Under the pieces are notes generated by a model. It saw nothing but the letters and a program-made list of their open reading frames with translations, searched no databases and was not told where the DNA came from. DNA of 64,000 nt, taken from the NCBI RefSeq assembly GCF_026619415.1, contig NZ_JAOVZR010000001.1:744001-808000 (forward strand), given 5' to 3'. Of this stretch, positions 1 to 8,435 are shown one piece after another. Both the position numbers and the translations under genes were made by a program. The first letter of the stretch is position 1, and each line of letters opens with the position of its first letter. Source of the stretch: Hoeflea algicola (GTDB lineage: Bacteria > Pseudomonadota > Alphaproteobacteria > Rhizobiales > Rhizobiaceae).

Positions 1-384
1 TTGCGCACCAAATTCCGCATTCTGCTCGGCGGTAAGCCATGGAAACAGGCAATCACGCGCCAGCATATAGGCAACATCGTGCCGGCCGGCCTTTGGTGGC
101 GAACCAAAAATCGAGACTTGCCCTTCCTGAACTTCCAGCAGCCCAGCAAGAAGATTGAGAACCGTAGTTTTGCCACATCCGGACGGACCGGCGATCGAAA
201 CAAATTCGCCCGGTGCGAAATTCAGGGAAACATCGGCAGCAGCGTGAACGCTGCTGCCGAAACGGTGATTAAGATCCCGGATCGAGACATTGCCAATCTC
301 CGGCGCCCCTACCACCGCCTGCGTGTGACCGCCGGCATCCGGCTTCACTGTGGCATCGGCGGCAAGCTGACCCGGTCCGCTCAT
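1..384 (-). CDS. ABC transporter ATP-binding protein, NitT/TauT type (partial, C-terminus outside window)
   Basis: The first 128 codons of an ABC ATPase are visible and the gene runs off the left edge. The Walker A motif GPSGCGKTT lies near residue 70, after a roughly 40-residue N-terminal extension, and a Q-loop-like segment (YMLARDCLFPWLT) follows, as in SsuB/TauB/NrtD ATPases. The start codon overlaps the stop of the upstream solute-binding protein gene (ATGA), so both are translated from one transcript. Family knowledge: it would energise import of a small anion such as a sulfonate, nitrate or a pyrimidine-like compound. The substrate cannot be read from this fragment. The permease is presumably just outside the window. 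Confidence 0.85.
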   Translation of the reverse strand, partial: MSGPGQLAADATVKPDAGGHTQAVVGAPEIGNVSIRDLNHRFGSSVHAAADVSLNFAPGEFVSIAGPSGCGKTTVLNLLAGLLEVQEGQVSIFGSPPKAGRHDVAYMLARDCLFPWLTAEQNAEFGAQ

Positions 385-1454
385 GGCTTGGGAGCCTTGG
401 CGTAGACGAACGTTGCCGGATCGACGGGGTCCGTGATCAGTTCGTTCTGGATCAGATAGTCGGAAAATGCCTTGACCGCAGTGCGATCAATCTCTGCTCC
501 GTAAAGCGGCGCGCCGCTTTTCACCAGTTCGCGCAGGACATTTTCACTATCTTCGATTTCTTCGCCGAGAGTGAAACGTCCCTTCACGACTTCGAGCAGC
601 TCATCGAAGTTCGCAGGGTCGTTGACCCAGGCAGTAGCCTCGGTGATGGCCTGAATAAAGGCATCGATTGCGACAGTGTTTTCCTCAATAAAATCGGTCC
701 GGGCCGCATAGGTCTCGAATGCGCCATTGAGGGACGTGATTTCGGCTGGGCCTTCGCCACCAACCAAGTCAACCAGTGTGCCGCAGGTTTTTTGCAGTCG
801 GCAGATTGTGCCGAATGGCTCGAACATCATTGCCGCGTCGACCTGACGGGCCAAGAATGACGGATAGGCCGTACCGGGCGCTCCAACAGCGATATAGGTT
901 ACATCGTCCGGGTCCATGCCTGCACCGATGAACAGCGCGCGGGCTTGAAGCTCAGTTCCCGAACCACGCCCGGTGACACCTATATTGAGACCCTTGAGAT
1001 CCTGCATGACCGCCGGATAACCCTTGTCCTTGTTCGGGCGAGGTACATCGGCGTGGACATTCAATGTGTAGATGTTGGCAGGTGAGTGACCGACGATGAG
1101 CTTCACATCGTTGCCGCGAGATGCAGCCTGCATGGTCACTTCGGTGGAAGCAAAGCTGACTTCGATACTTCCTGCGGCAAGCGCTTGAAGCCCGACCGGG
1201 CCACTTGGAATTTTCACCATTTCGCAGCGAATACCGTGGTCTTCACAAAACCCCTTGTCTGCAGCAACCCACTGGCTGAAATGCAGGATCGTGCCAGGAT
1301 ATTCCTGAATCCGAAGAAGCTCGCCATTTGCGACAACTTTTTCTTCTGCATTGGCGGCTGGTACTGTCATTATAGCTGCTGTCATCACGCCAGCCATAAG
1401 CGCGGCAGCAAAGCCCGCAACTCCAAAGCCGCGTTTCATATTTTTATTTATCAT
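381..1454 (-). CDS. ABC transporter substrate-binding protein, NitT/TauT (NMT1/SsuA-like) family
   Basis: A 357-residue periplasmic binding protein. I chose the ATG at 1454 because GGGAGAGA precedes it and a signal peptide (basic MKRGF, hydrophobic core, ending near AANA) follows at once; a longer reading from 1511 has no such support. Features of the SsuA/TauA/NMT1 fold are the segment GPVGLQALAAGSIEVSFAS, a DLKGLNIGVTGRGSGTE motif and the MMFEPFG region. It is the first gene of an operon with the ATPase, which overlaps it by 4 bases, and is divergent from an IclR regulator. Proteins of this family bind sulfonates, nitrate, thiamine precursors or aromatic acids. The downstream sulfite genes make a sulfonate attractive, but that is inference. 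Confidence 0.85.
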   Translation of the reverse strand: MINKNMKRGFGVAGFAAALMAGVMTAAIMTVPAANAEEKVVANGELLRIQEYPGTILHFSQWVAADKGFCEDHGIRCEMVKIPSGPVGLQALAAGSIEVSFASTEVTMQAASRGNDVKLIVGHSPANIYTLNVHADVPRPNKDKGYPAVMQDLKGLNIGVTGRGSGTELQARALFIGAGMDPDDVTYIAVGAPGTAYPSFLARQVDAAMMFEPFGTICRLQKTCGTLVDLVGGEGPAEITSLNGAFETYAARTDFIEENTVAIDAFIQAITEATAWVNDPANFDELLEVVKGRFTLGEEIEDSENVLRELVKSGAPLYGAEIDRTAVKAFSDYLIQNELITDPVDPATFVYAKAPKP

Positions 1455-1608
1455 CCGTCTCTCTCCCAGGTCCGTATGGACATATCCAAATGTGCCCGAT
1501 CCTATTCTCACCCAGATCGGTCACGCCTCCTCTGGCACAGGAAAAGAACCATGCGACAATATATTTTGCAACACGATTATTGTATAATGGGATAGAATTT
1601 GTATTTTG

Positions 1609-1624
1609 TGGAATAAAGATTTCA
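1609..1624. promoter_or_regulatory. Candidate IclR operator in the divergent promoter region
   Basis: An imperfect palindrome, TGGAAT-N4-ATTTCA, lies in the AT-rich gap between the divergent binding-protein gene and the IclR gene. IclR-family regulators often bind such near-palindromes next to their own gene. It is a single site with imperfect arms. Confidence 0.3.
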
Positions 1625-1644
1625 TATTTCGATGGGATGTCTCA

Positions 1645-2466
1645 ATGAAAGCACGAATGTCAAAAACTCAGGCAGCCCCTGACAGCCCTCAGGATACGGG
1701 CGCCCTGAGACGAGGTTTGTCGGTAATTGAACTGCTGGTTGAATCGCTTCGCCCCCTGACACTGCACGAGGTCGCCGAAGCGGTAAAACTCACCGACAGC
1801 ACGGTGCACCGCATTTTGCAGTCCCTGATGGAAGCAGACTACGTCATGCGTGACGCCAGCGGAAAACGCTATCATGCGGCATCGAAAGCCCTGGGCTCGC
1901 TCACCATGTACCACCCGCTTCAGATACTGCGGCGGGATGCGTTCGAACCGCTGCGCCTGCTGCGGAAGCAGACGGAACTGACATCTTCACTTGTCGTCTT
2001 TATCGGCAATGAACGGCTGGTCGTCGACATATCCGGCGTATCGGGTGTGCTCACACCCTATTATGAAACGCAACTACGCAATCCATTGCATGTCGCGGTT
2101 TCCGGGAAGATCCTGCTGCTTAACCGATCACCGAAAGAGCAGCACGAGTTGCTTGGCGACGGTCCCTACGAGGCCCTGACCCCGAGCACCATCACCGACC
2201 CGGAAGCATTCCAGCAGGAGCTGGAGCAGATTGTCGTGCGTGGTTACTCTACCAATCTGGATGAGAACTTCATCGGCTTCTCCGCCATCGGCGCGGTGGT
2301 GACATGCGGCCCGGACCAAGTGCTGGGCTGCGTCATGCTGGCGGGCTCAAGCAAGGAATTCACGCCGGATACGATCGCCGAGTGGGGCAAGATCCTGCAG
2401 GATCAGGCCAGACTGATCTCCTTCTCCCAAGGCGCCAGGGCAACCTACAACATGTTCTCCCAATAA
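1645..2466 (+). CDS. IclR family transcriptional regulator
   Basis: A 273-residue regulator with the usual IclR layout. An N-terminal winged helix-turn-helix (about residues 15-75, with LTLHEVAEAVKLTDSTVHRI as the recognition region) is followed by a C-terminal effector domain (GVSGVLTPYYETQLRNPLHV, then the GYSTNLDENFIGFSAIGA signature near the end). A reading from TTG at 1606 would add 13 residues and would cover the candidate operator, so I prefer ATG 1645; ATG 1657 is also possible. It is divergent from the NitT/TauT-type importer and probably controls it in response to a small organic acid, the typical ligand class of the family. The ligand is not predictable here. Confidence 0.9.
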   Translation: MKARMSKTQAAPDSPQDTGALRRGLSVIELLVESLRPLTLHEVAEAVKLTDSTVHRILQSLMEADYVMRDASGKRYHAASKALGSLTMYHPLQILRRDAFEPLRLLRKQTELTSSLVVFIGNERLVVDISGVSGVLTPYYETQLRNPLHVAVSGKILLLNRSPKEQHELLGDGPYEALTPSTITDPEAFQQELEQIVVRGYSTNLDENFIGFSAIGAVVTCGPDQVLGCVMLAGSSKEFTPDTIAEWGKILQDQARLISFSQGARATYNMFSQ

Positions 2467-2469
2467 AAA

Positions 2470-2505
2470 GGCCGGGCATGTCGTGCTCATGCGACATGCC
2501 CGGCC
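2470..2505 (+). terminator. Stem-loop terminator after the IclR gene
   Basis: A perfect 14-bp stem (GGCCGGGCATGTCG and its complement) with an 8-base loop starts 4 bases after the stop codon. The following bases are pyrimidine-rich but not a clean T run. It separates this gene from the convergent bioY. Confidence 0.7.
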
Positions 2506-2584
2506 CTCTGTCTCGCAGTCGTGGCACTGCGCCCAAACGGCGACTACGCAGGCGTAACCGGCTTGGCTGATCCTACGCCCTGCA

Positions 2585-3166
2585 TCACCCCTTGTTACGT
2601 GCCAGCATCGACCAGGCGGCCGGGAAAATCAGCGCTGCCAGGCAAGCCTTGGCGAGGTCGCCGAGAACGAACGGAAACAGACCCAACGCCAGAAGCGGCT
2701 TGTCGAAGCCGATGACGACGCCCAGCCAGAGCAACCCAGTCGGGTAGATGGCGGCAGCCGCAATCAGTCCCGCGCCTACAGCCGTCACCGGGCTGCGCCC
2801 CCAGCCAAGCCGTGCAAGAAAGCCCGCGGCGAGCGACTGGAAAACAAATCCGATGAGATAGCCGCCGGTCGGGCCTGCCATGTAGGCGAGACCGAGACCG
2901 TTTGCCGGGGCGCCAGCAAAAACCGGAAGGCCGGCCGCCCCCTGCGCAAGATAGGCAAGAACGGCAGCTGCAGCCCGCGCCGGGCCCAGCGCCAGGCCAA
3001 GCCCGATGGCCACAAGAGTCTGAGTGGTCAGCGGCACCGGATAGAACGGAATCGTGATTTTTGCGGCTATTGCCATCAGCAAGGAGCCGGCCAGCACGAC
3101 CAGCAGGTCGATGGCCAGATTGTTCTTCTGGCTACGACTGGAAATTGTTTCATACAGCGTTGTCAT
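2585..3166 (-). CDS. bioY: Biotin transporter BioY (ECF S component)
   Basis: A 193-residue hydrophobic protein with about six membrane segments. It has the BioY hallmark composition: an N-terminal segment containing TIPFYPVPLTTQTLVAIGLG, a glycine/alanine-rich loop GAAGLPVFAGAPANGLG, and GPTGGYLIGFVFQS. BioY binds biotin and works alone or with a shared energising module; no bioM or bioN is adjacent. GAGGGAATC before the ATG is a good ribosome site. It lies downstream of, and on the same strand as, the SDR gene with a 130-base gap, so co-transcription is uncertain. I saw no BioR-type TTATCTATAA site in the gap. Confidence 0.9.
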   Translation of the reverse strand: MTTLYETISSRSQKNNLAIDLLVVLAGSLLMAIAAKITIPFYPVPLTTQTLVAIGLGLALGPARAAAAVLAYLAQGAAGLPVFAGAPANGLGLAYMAGPTGGYLIGFVFQSLAAGFLARLGWGRSPVTAVGAGLIAAAAIYPTGLLWLGVVIGFDKPLLALGLFPFVLGDLAKACLAALIFPAAWSMLARNKG

Positions 3167-3296
3167 GATTCCCTCTTTTCATTGTCCGCATGCTCATGAT
3201 GATTGCGGGTTACAATATTCATCTGCCTGGCAGGATCCGTTGCCCGCACACGCCATTCCAACTGGGTCTTTGGCGATATTCTCTGAACGAGAACCG

Positions 3297-4055
3297 TCAA
3301 TTGTCCCGCCAATAGGCGCGGCCGCTCAACCCGCCATCGATGACAAGAAGCTGGCCGGTGATAAAGGTGGCGCCCGCTCCGGCAAGGAAAATGGCAGCAT
3401 CCGCCACGTCGTCGGGAGTACCGAGCCGCTTTAAGGGAACGGCCTGCTCGAGTTCGGCAAGCGTATCGCCGGGAAGACTGTCCAGAAGCGGTGTCTGAAT
3501 AGGCCCCGGAGCCAATGCATTGACCGTAATGCCTTCCGCAGCAAATTCCTGCGCTGCCGATTGCATGAGCCCGACCAACCCTGCTTTGGATGCGCTGTAG
3601 GCAGCCATGTTGCGCGCACCGCGGGTCGCCAGCACCGAGGAGGTCAGAATGACCGATCTGGCTCCCTTAGTGGCACGCATTACCGGCACAAAGGCCTGCA
3701 ATGTATTGAACGCCCCGGTCAGGTTCACATCGACAACGGTGCGCCAGATCGCCTTACCGGTTTCAACAACCGTGCCGGCCGGGCCGATACCAGCATTGAC
3801 CATCAAGACGTGAACACCACCGAAATACGCCGCCACCTCCCCCGCTGCGTTCTGCAAGGCCGTATCATCGGCAACATCTGCCTCCAGCCTCAGAACATTG
3901 GCTTGCTCTCCGGAATCAATCTGAAATTCCGGTTTCTGCTTGTCGATAAGAGCTACTGCGTAACCCGCGGCAAGAAGGCGGTGCGCGACTGCCTGACCGA
4001 TGCCCCCTTCTGCGCCAGTCAGAACAGCAACTCGTTTGGTAGGATTTGAAGACAT
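3297..4055 (-). CDS. SDR family NAD(P)-dependent oxidoreductase
   Basis: A 252-residue classical short-chain dehydrogenase. The start at 4055 is preceded by GGGGAAAC and puts the Rossmann motif TGAEGGIGQAV close to the N-terminus, as is usual; an upstream start at 4154 would add 33 unrelated residues. Visible motifs are NAG (VNAGIG), the catalytic Ser (ILTSSV), the YxxxK pair (YSASKAG) and the C-terminal DGG loop (GQLLVIDGG). It is divergent from a LysR gene, which may regulate it. The substrate is a secondary alcohol or keto compound that cannot be specified. Its position in a sulfur-centred region allows a role in sulfonate side-chain oxidation, but this is speculation. Confidence 0.85.
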   Translation of the reverse strand: MSSNPTKRVAVLTGAEGGIGQAVAHRLLAAGYAVALIDKQKPEFQIDSGEQANVLRLEADVADDTALQNAAGEVAAYFGGVHVLMVNAGIGPAGTVVETGKAIWRTVVDVNLTGAFNTLQAFVPVMRATKGARSVILTSSVLATRGARNMAAYSASKAGLVGLMQSAAQEFAAEGITVNALAPGPIQTPLLDSLPGDTLAELEQAVPLKRLGTPDDVADAAIFLAGAGATFITGQLLVIDGGLSGRAYWRDN

Positions 4056-4236
4056 GTTTCCCCGCGGGCCCACTCTGCTGTCGGACCATTTTCTGATGCT
4101 ATCCGGATTTGGCTGCCGGGCTGCTTTCAGGAGCGAAAACAGCGATTTCGGCAAACTATAAGGGAAATATAGATTGAAAAGAAACGAAAAATAGAGAACA
4201 TTAGATTGAGAGCAATTGAATTAGATGGAATGATAA

Positions 4237-5139
4237 ATGTCCATTCGTGACGTCAAAACATTTCTGGCTGTCGTTAAAAGCGGGTCATTCGCCGGGGCGG
4301 CCGGCGCAGTGCGCCGAACGCAGTCAGCGGTCACAGTGCAAATCAGATCCCTTGAAAACGAGCTCGGTGTCGAACTGTTCGACCGTTCGAAGCGTCCACC
4401 GGTCCTCAGCGATGCTGGGCGCCGTTTTGTTAGCAAAGCGACCGAAGCCGTTCAGGCCTATGAGCGGCTGTTTCAGGCAAGCGAAGAAACATCCGTCGAA
4501 GGCCATTTGAGCCTTGGCGTGGTTCCCAGCGTCATTACAGGAATCATGCCGCGCGCGTTGGTCGCCCTCAGGTCCAAATACCCACGGCTGCATATCCAGC
4601 TTTCGATGGGACTGTCGGCAGACCTCGTCGACCGGGCAAGGCAAGGCAAGCTCGATGCCGCCATTGTCAGCGACCTGGTTCATGGCTCTTCAGGCCTCGA
4701 ATGGTCGCCATTCCTGCGTGAACCACTGGTCCTGATCGCGCCGGCAGAAGTCCCGCAACGCAGGGCTGAAGAACTCGTTACGAGTTTTCCGTTCATTCGC
4801 TATACCCGTCAGGCCTGGGTCGGTGAGCTGATTGATGCCTATCTGAAGAGGCGGCGCCTGCGCGTCAACGAGATGATGGAACTGGACACGCTCGAGGCGA
4901 TCACCACCATGGTCCACCACGGGCTCGGGGTCTCGATTGTTCCCCAGCGCGGAATGCACGACCCGCTGGCCCTGCCCGTGCGGCGGCTGGCCTTCTCCGG
5001 CCCACCGGCCTACCGCACAATCGGCCTCGTCTATCTGCGCGATCACGCCAAGGCTGCACTTGCAGAAACATTGCTGGATGAGTTGACGAGCCTCTCCAAC
5101 GAGACCGTGCCGAATGACGGTCCACCTCCCACCAAATAG
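4237..5139 (+). CDS. LysR family transcriptional regulator (first of two paralogues)
   Basis: A 300-residue LysR-type regulator. The N-terminal winged HTH covers residues 1-60 (VKSGSFAGAAGAVRRTQSAV, LENELGVELFDRS), followed by a periplasmic-binding-like effector domain from about residue 88. It is clearly paralogous to the next regulator. They share the block NEMMELDTLEAITTMVHHGL versus NESMELESLEAISSMVLANL and the motif YRTIGL near the C-terminus. It is divergent from the SDR gene, the usual layout for a LysR regulator and its target. The two copies imply duplication followed by different targets or ligands in the same pathway. Confidence 0.9.
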   Translation: MSIRDVKTFLAVVKSGSFAGAAGAVRRTQSAVTVQIRSLENELGVELFDRSKRPPVLSDAGRRFVSKATEAVQAYERLFQASEETSVEGHLSLGVVPSVITGIMPRALVALRSKYPRLHIQLSMGLSADLVDRARQGKLDAAIVSDLVHGSSGLEWSPFLREPLVLIAPAEVPQRRAEELVTSFPFIRYTRQAWVGELIDAYLKRRRLRVNEMMELDTLEAITTMVHHGLGVSIVPQRGMHDPLALPVRRLAFSGPPAYRTIGLVYLRDHAKAALAETLLDELTSLSNETVPNDGPPPTK

Positions 5140-5229
5140 GCGACCAGAAGCATCCAAAACGGATCCGCCAGGCGCTTTGACAGACTGATTTGATTCGGAC
5201 TGATGGTGTATAAGTGACGCACAAATTGT

Positions 5230-5288
5230 TGTAAGCAATTGCTTTATAAATTGCGGCATGTGATAATATTTTGTAAATATAACTTACA
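5230..5288 (+). promoter_or_regulatory. LysR-type binding motifs upstream of the second LysR gene
   Basis: The AT-rich gap holds TGTAAGC (5230-5236) within a perfect AAGCAATTGCTT palindrome, and a 17-bp inverted repeat TGTAA-N7-TTACA (5272-5288) just before the proposed TTG start. The 17-bp layout recurs upstream of the sdh-like operon (14401-14417), which suggests a shared regulator, probably the LysR gene that follows. Confidence 0.45.
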
Positions 5289-5304
5289 TGAGTTTCAAGC
5301 TACT

Positions 5305-6219
5305 TTGACAATACGGATATTGCGCACCCTTGTGGCAGTTCACGAGCACGGCACCTTCAGCGCTGCCGCCAAGGCTGTCTTTCTCACCCATGCGGCCGTC
5401 AGCCAGCAGATGAAAGCGCTGGAGACTGACTGGGGCATCAAGATATTTGACCGGACCAAGCGAACCCCGGAACTGACCCCCATGGGGCGCGCCCTGGTGG
5501 CGCGCGCCAAGGATGTCATCGCAGCCTATGACGGGCTGGTTCCCGGAATCCTCGGAGAGGAAAGTTTGCGCGGAATGGTCAGGCTCGGAGCTGTTCCGAC
5601 CACGCTGACCGGTCTCGTTCCTCTTACCATCTCTTCCCTGAAGCACGCCTTCCCGGCGTTGATGGTTTCCGTTACCCCGGGCCTGACCAATGCCTTGCTG
5701 CATGAGGTAGAGCGAGGCTCGCTCGACGCCGCGATCACATCGCGGCCGGAAGTTCTGCCGCGCAATCTGGCGTGGCTGGATGTCGCCGAAGAACCGCTGG
5801 AACTTCTGGTTTCGCCAGACATCGAATGTAACGATCCACTGGAACTGCTCAGGACCGAACCCTTCATCCGGTTTTCCCGACACGCCGTGGTGGGCGAGAG
5901 AATCGAGCGTTGGCTCCAGGATAGAGGCATCGAGGTCAATGAGAGCATGGAACTGGAAAGTCTCGAGGCGATTTCGAGCATGGTGCTCGCCAATCTTGGT
6001 GTCTCGATCGCTCCACGTCCGTGCGTTCAGCACATGCTCCCGCGCCCGCTCAAGCATCTGCCTCTAGACCTTGGTAATCTGTACCGCACCATCGGTCTGG
6101 CAAGCCGCAACGACAATGTGCGGCCGCGCGCAATTCGCGAAATCCACCAGCGGCTGCTCGATGCGGTCGCGCTGGGAACCTTCAACCCGGATACGCTGAA
6201 GCGGGCCATCGAAGGATGA
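5305..6219 (+). CDS. LysR family transcriptional regulator (second paralogue)
   Basis: I place the start at TTG 5305 (304 residues), because this makes the N-terminus (TIRILRTLVAVHEHGTFSAA) align with that of the neighbouring paralogue (SIRDVKTFLAVVKSGSF); a longer reading from 5239 adds 22 poorly conserved residues. The HTH (SAAAKAVFLTHAAVSQQMKA) and effector domain are complete. The last codons overlap the following TauE/SafE gene by 4 bases (ATGA), so regulator and exporter are co-translated. The 17-bp inverted repeat just upstream suggests autoregulation. The same motif at 14401 points to control of the sdh-like/sulfite operon. Confidence 0.88.
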   Translation: MTIRILRTLVAVHEHGTFSAAAKAVFLTHAAVSQQMKALETDWGIKIFDRTKRTPELTPMGRALVARAKDVIAAYDGLVPGILGEESLRGMVRLGAVPTTLTGLVPLTISSLKHAFPALMVSVTPGLTNALLHEVERGSLDAAITSRPEVLPRNLAWLDVAEEPLELLVSPDIECNDPLELLRTEPFIRFSRHAVVGERIERWLQDRGIEVNESMELESLEAISSMVLANLGVSIAPRPCVQHMLPRPLKHLPLDLGNLYRTIGLASRNDNVRPRAIREIHQRLLDAVALGTFNPDTLKRAIEG

Positions 6220-6959
6220 GTCCGGAATTGCTGGCCTGGCTGCTGGTTGGCGCAGCGGCGGGTGGCTTCGTCAACGGACTTGCCGGGTTCGGCACGGCGC
6301 TTTTCGCGCTCGGCTTCTGGCTTAACATCATGCCACCGCAACAGGCGGTTGCCGTCGTGTTGATCACGTCGATCCTGAGCGGCCTGCAGGGCGTGTTCGT
6401 CATGCGCGCAACCATCGCCGCCAATTCCCGCAGATTGCTGCAATTTCTTTTACCGGGTCTGATCGGCGTTCCGATCGGCCTGACCCTGCTCGAGTATCTC
6501 GAGGCCGGATCGCTCAAGCTGACTATCGGTATTTTCATGCTGTTTTATGGCGGCTTCTTCATCGCCCGTCAGTCATTGCCGGTTGTGGACGGGCCCCGCG
6601 CCTACACCCAAATGGCAATCGGTTTCATCGGCGGCATCCTTGGGGGCGCAGCGTCACTTTCGGGCGCATTGCCAACCATGTGGTCCGCATTGCGCCCATG
6701 GAACAAGGCCGAGCAACGCGCGGTCCTGCAGCCGTACAACGTTATCGTGCTGACCGTGTCGGCGATTATCCTGGGCGTACAGGGCACCTATGACCGCGAA
6801 ACATTGATCCTGATTGGCATTGCGCTGCCAACCACCCTGTTGGCCGCGCATGTGGGCCTAATGGTCTTCCACCGGATGCAGGACCGGCATTTCAGCCGGC
6901 TGCTGATCGTTATGATGTTTGTTTCCGGATGTACAATACTCGTCGGTCAGCTGTTCTGA
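6216..6959 (+). CDS. TauE/SafE family membrane exporter (probable sulfite/organosulfur efflux)
   Basis: A 247-residue protein of about seven to eight hydrophobic segments. It has the TauE/SafE pattern: an early glycine-rich GGFVNGLAGFGTALFALGFW segment and a second internal repeat beginning GFIGGILGGAASLSG. Members export sulfite, sulfoacetate or related anions, or act as 4-toluenesulfonate permeases. It overlaps the preceding LysR gene, so it is probably induced together with it. With the YeiH-type protein encoded on the other strand, this gives the module two candidate sulfite exits. The exact substrate is inferred from the family and the neighbours. Confidence 0.8.
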   Translation: MSPELLAWLLVGAAAGGFVNGLAGFGTALFALGFWLNIMPPQQAVAVVLITSILSGLQGVFVMRATIAANSRRLLQFLLPGLIGVPIGLTLLEYLEAGSLKLTIGIFMLFYGGFFIARQSLPVVDGPRAYTQMAIGFIGGILGGAASLSGALPTMWSALRPWNKAEQRAVLQPYNVIVLTVSAIILGVQGTYDRETLILIGIALPTTLLAAHVGLMVFHRMQDRHFSRLLIVMMFVSGCTILVGQLF

Positions 6960-7025
6960 GCTTGTGCATTAGCATGCAGCGGCAGGCACCCATCTGGACA
7001 CCCGCCGCTGTCGCGATCTTCGATC

Positions 7026-7346
7026 CTACGGCACTTTGAAAAAGGGTGCGGGCACCAGAATCTTGTTCTCGACATGGGTTACGAGCGGCCGCATCTTGGC
7101 GGCGTAGCTCTTCCATTCAGGCGCTGCCTGCAACAGTTTGCGCCGCGCGTAGCGATCATCGAGGCTGTCATAGCCCCACATATGGACAATCTGGTTCAAC
7201 GGACCGATGTCGGTAAAATAGTAGCCGACCATCTTGCCGAGAATCCGGAGCTGCACTTCCATCCCCTCCTCCTCATAGAGTTTGAGAAAAACCGGCACCT
7301 GGCCAGCCTGCAATGTGTAGATGCGTTCGTCGACAAATTTGCTCAT
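7026..7346 (-). CDS. NIPSNAP family protein
   Basis: A 106-residue single-domain NIPSNAP/dimeric alpha-beta-barrel protein. It begins FVDERIYTLQAGQVPVFLKL and contains GYYFTDIGPLNQIVHMWGY, the core pattern of the family. It is the last gene of the long minus-strand operon, 8 bases after the YeiH gene. NIPSNAP proteins often accompany catabolic operons, but their biochemical role is mostly unknown; some act like small ferredoxin-fold oxygenases or isomerases. The start is at 7346, since an upstream extension would run into the preceding gene in another frame. Confidence 0.85.
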   Translation of the reverse strand: MSKFVDERIYTLQAGQVPVFLKLYEEEGMEVQLRILGKMVGYYFTDIGPLNQIVHMWGYDSLDDRYARRKLLQAAPEWKSYAAKMRPLVTHVENKILVPAPFFKVP

Positions 7347-7354
7347 GTCATTCC

Positions 7355-8368
7355 TCAGCTCAGTTGTAATTTGATGGCCGTGAGCACGAACACGGCGAGA
7401 ATGCCGGTAAGCGCGCAAATCAGCACGATGGCGCTGCCGCCGACATCGCCGAGCTTTCGCAGCGACGTCTTCATGCCGAGTGCAGCAATCGCCACCACCA
7501 GGCACCAGCGCGAAAATGACAACAGCCCATCCTTGACCGGAACAGGCACCAGATCATAGGAGCCGGCGATGACCAGGGCAGCAAATCCGACAACGAAGAA
7601 CGGAATCGGCAGCGACCGCTTGGCACCGGGCTCGTGCGCTCCGGAAAACACCAGCGACAACACCACGACAATCGGCACCAGCAACGCAACCCGCAGCAAT
7701 TTGACGAAGGTGGCGGTATCACCCGCCAATTCCGAAACCGAATAGCCGGCGCCAACAACTTGCGCGACGTCATGAATGGTGGCGCCGAAAAAGACGCCGG
7801 TTGCCACTTCCGACAATTCCATGAGATCGGCAATTATCGGATAGACAATCATCGCCAACGTACTGAGCGCTGTCACGCCGATGACGGTGAAGATGGTGTC
7901 ACGCTCCAGCGTTTCACTTTTCGGCAGCACTGAGGAAATGGCAAGCGCCGCCGAGGCGCCGCAAATTGCCACCGCGCCGCCAATCAGAAGGCCGAAGCGC
8001 GCGCCGCGCCCCAAGAACCGGCTTAGGATCAGCCCCAGGCTGATGGTCAGCGCCACACCGAAGAGCGTGATCAGTAACACCTCAGAGCCTGTCGAGGCGA
8101 TCTGCTGAACGGTGATTCCAAGGCCGAGCAAGGCGACGCCGAAACGCAGCAACACTTTCGAGGAGAACTCGATGCCGGCGACACATTTGCCTCCGTCTTC
8201 CGTCAGAAAATTGAAAGCCATGCCAATCAGCAGCGCCATCAGCATCACCGGCGCACCGTAATGCTCGGAAATGAATTTGGCCGCCAGTGCGACAGTCAGC
8301 GCCGTGAGCAACCCAGGAAACAGCAATCGGGCCTTGCGGACCAGCGCAAGTTCGGTCAATCGGGTCAT
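7355..8368 (-). CDS. YeiH family putative sulfate/sulfite exporter
   Basis: A 337-residue membrane protein with about ten hydrophobic helices. It has the family signature GATIHDVAQVVGAGYSVSE and the conserved GVALLGLGITVQQI segment. AGAGG directly precedes ATG 8368; a GTG at 8380 is an alternative. The YeiH/PSE family (UPF0324) is associated with sulfonate catabolism in several bacteria, where it is thought to export sulfate or sulfite. It lies 67 bases downstream of the sulfite dehydrogenase gene, which strongly suggests a role in disposing of the sulfur product of this operon. Confidence 0.85.
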   Translation of the reverse strand: MTRLTELALVRKARLLFPGLLTALTVALAAKFISEHYGAPVMLMALLIGMAFNFLTEDGGKCVAGIEFSSKVLLRFGVALLGLGITVQQIASTGSEVLLITLFGVALTISLGLILSRFLGRGARFGLLIGGAVAICGASAALAISSVLPKSETLERDTIFTVIGVTALSTLAMIVYPIIADLMELSEVATGVFFGATIHDVAQVVGAGYSVSELAGDTATFVKLLRVALLVPIVVVLSLVFSGAHEPGAKRSLPIPFFVVGFAALVIAGSYDLVPVPVKDGLLSFSRWCLVVAIAALGMKTSLRKLGDVGGSAIVLICALTGILAVFVLTAIKLQLS

Positions 8369-8435
8369 GGACCTCTTCACATTTTCGGTAAGGGACGGCG
8401 GGAACGCCCCGTATCAGGGGCGTGCGGCGTTGCAG

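Noticed and set aside
3167..3296. BioR-type operator before bioY
   Set aside because: I looked for TTATCTATAA-like palindromes and found none, so bioY control by BioR is not supported here.
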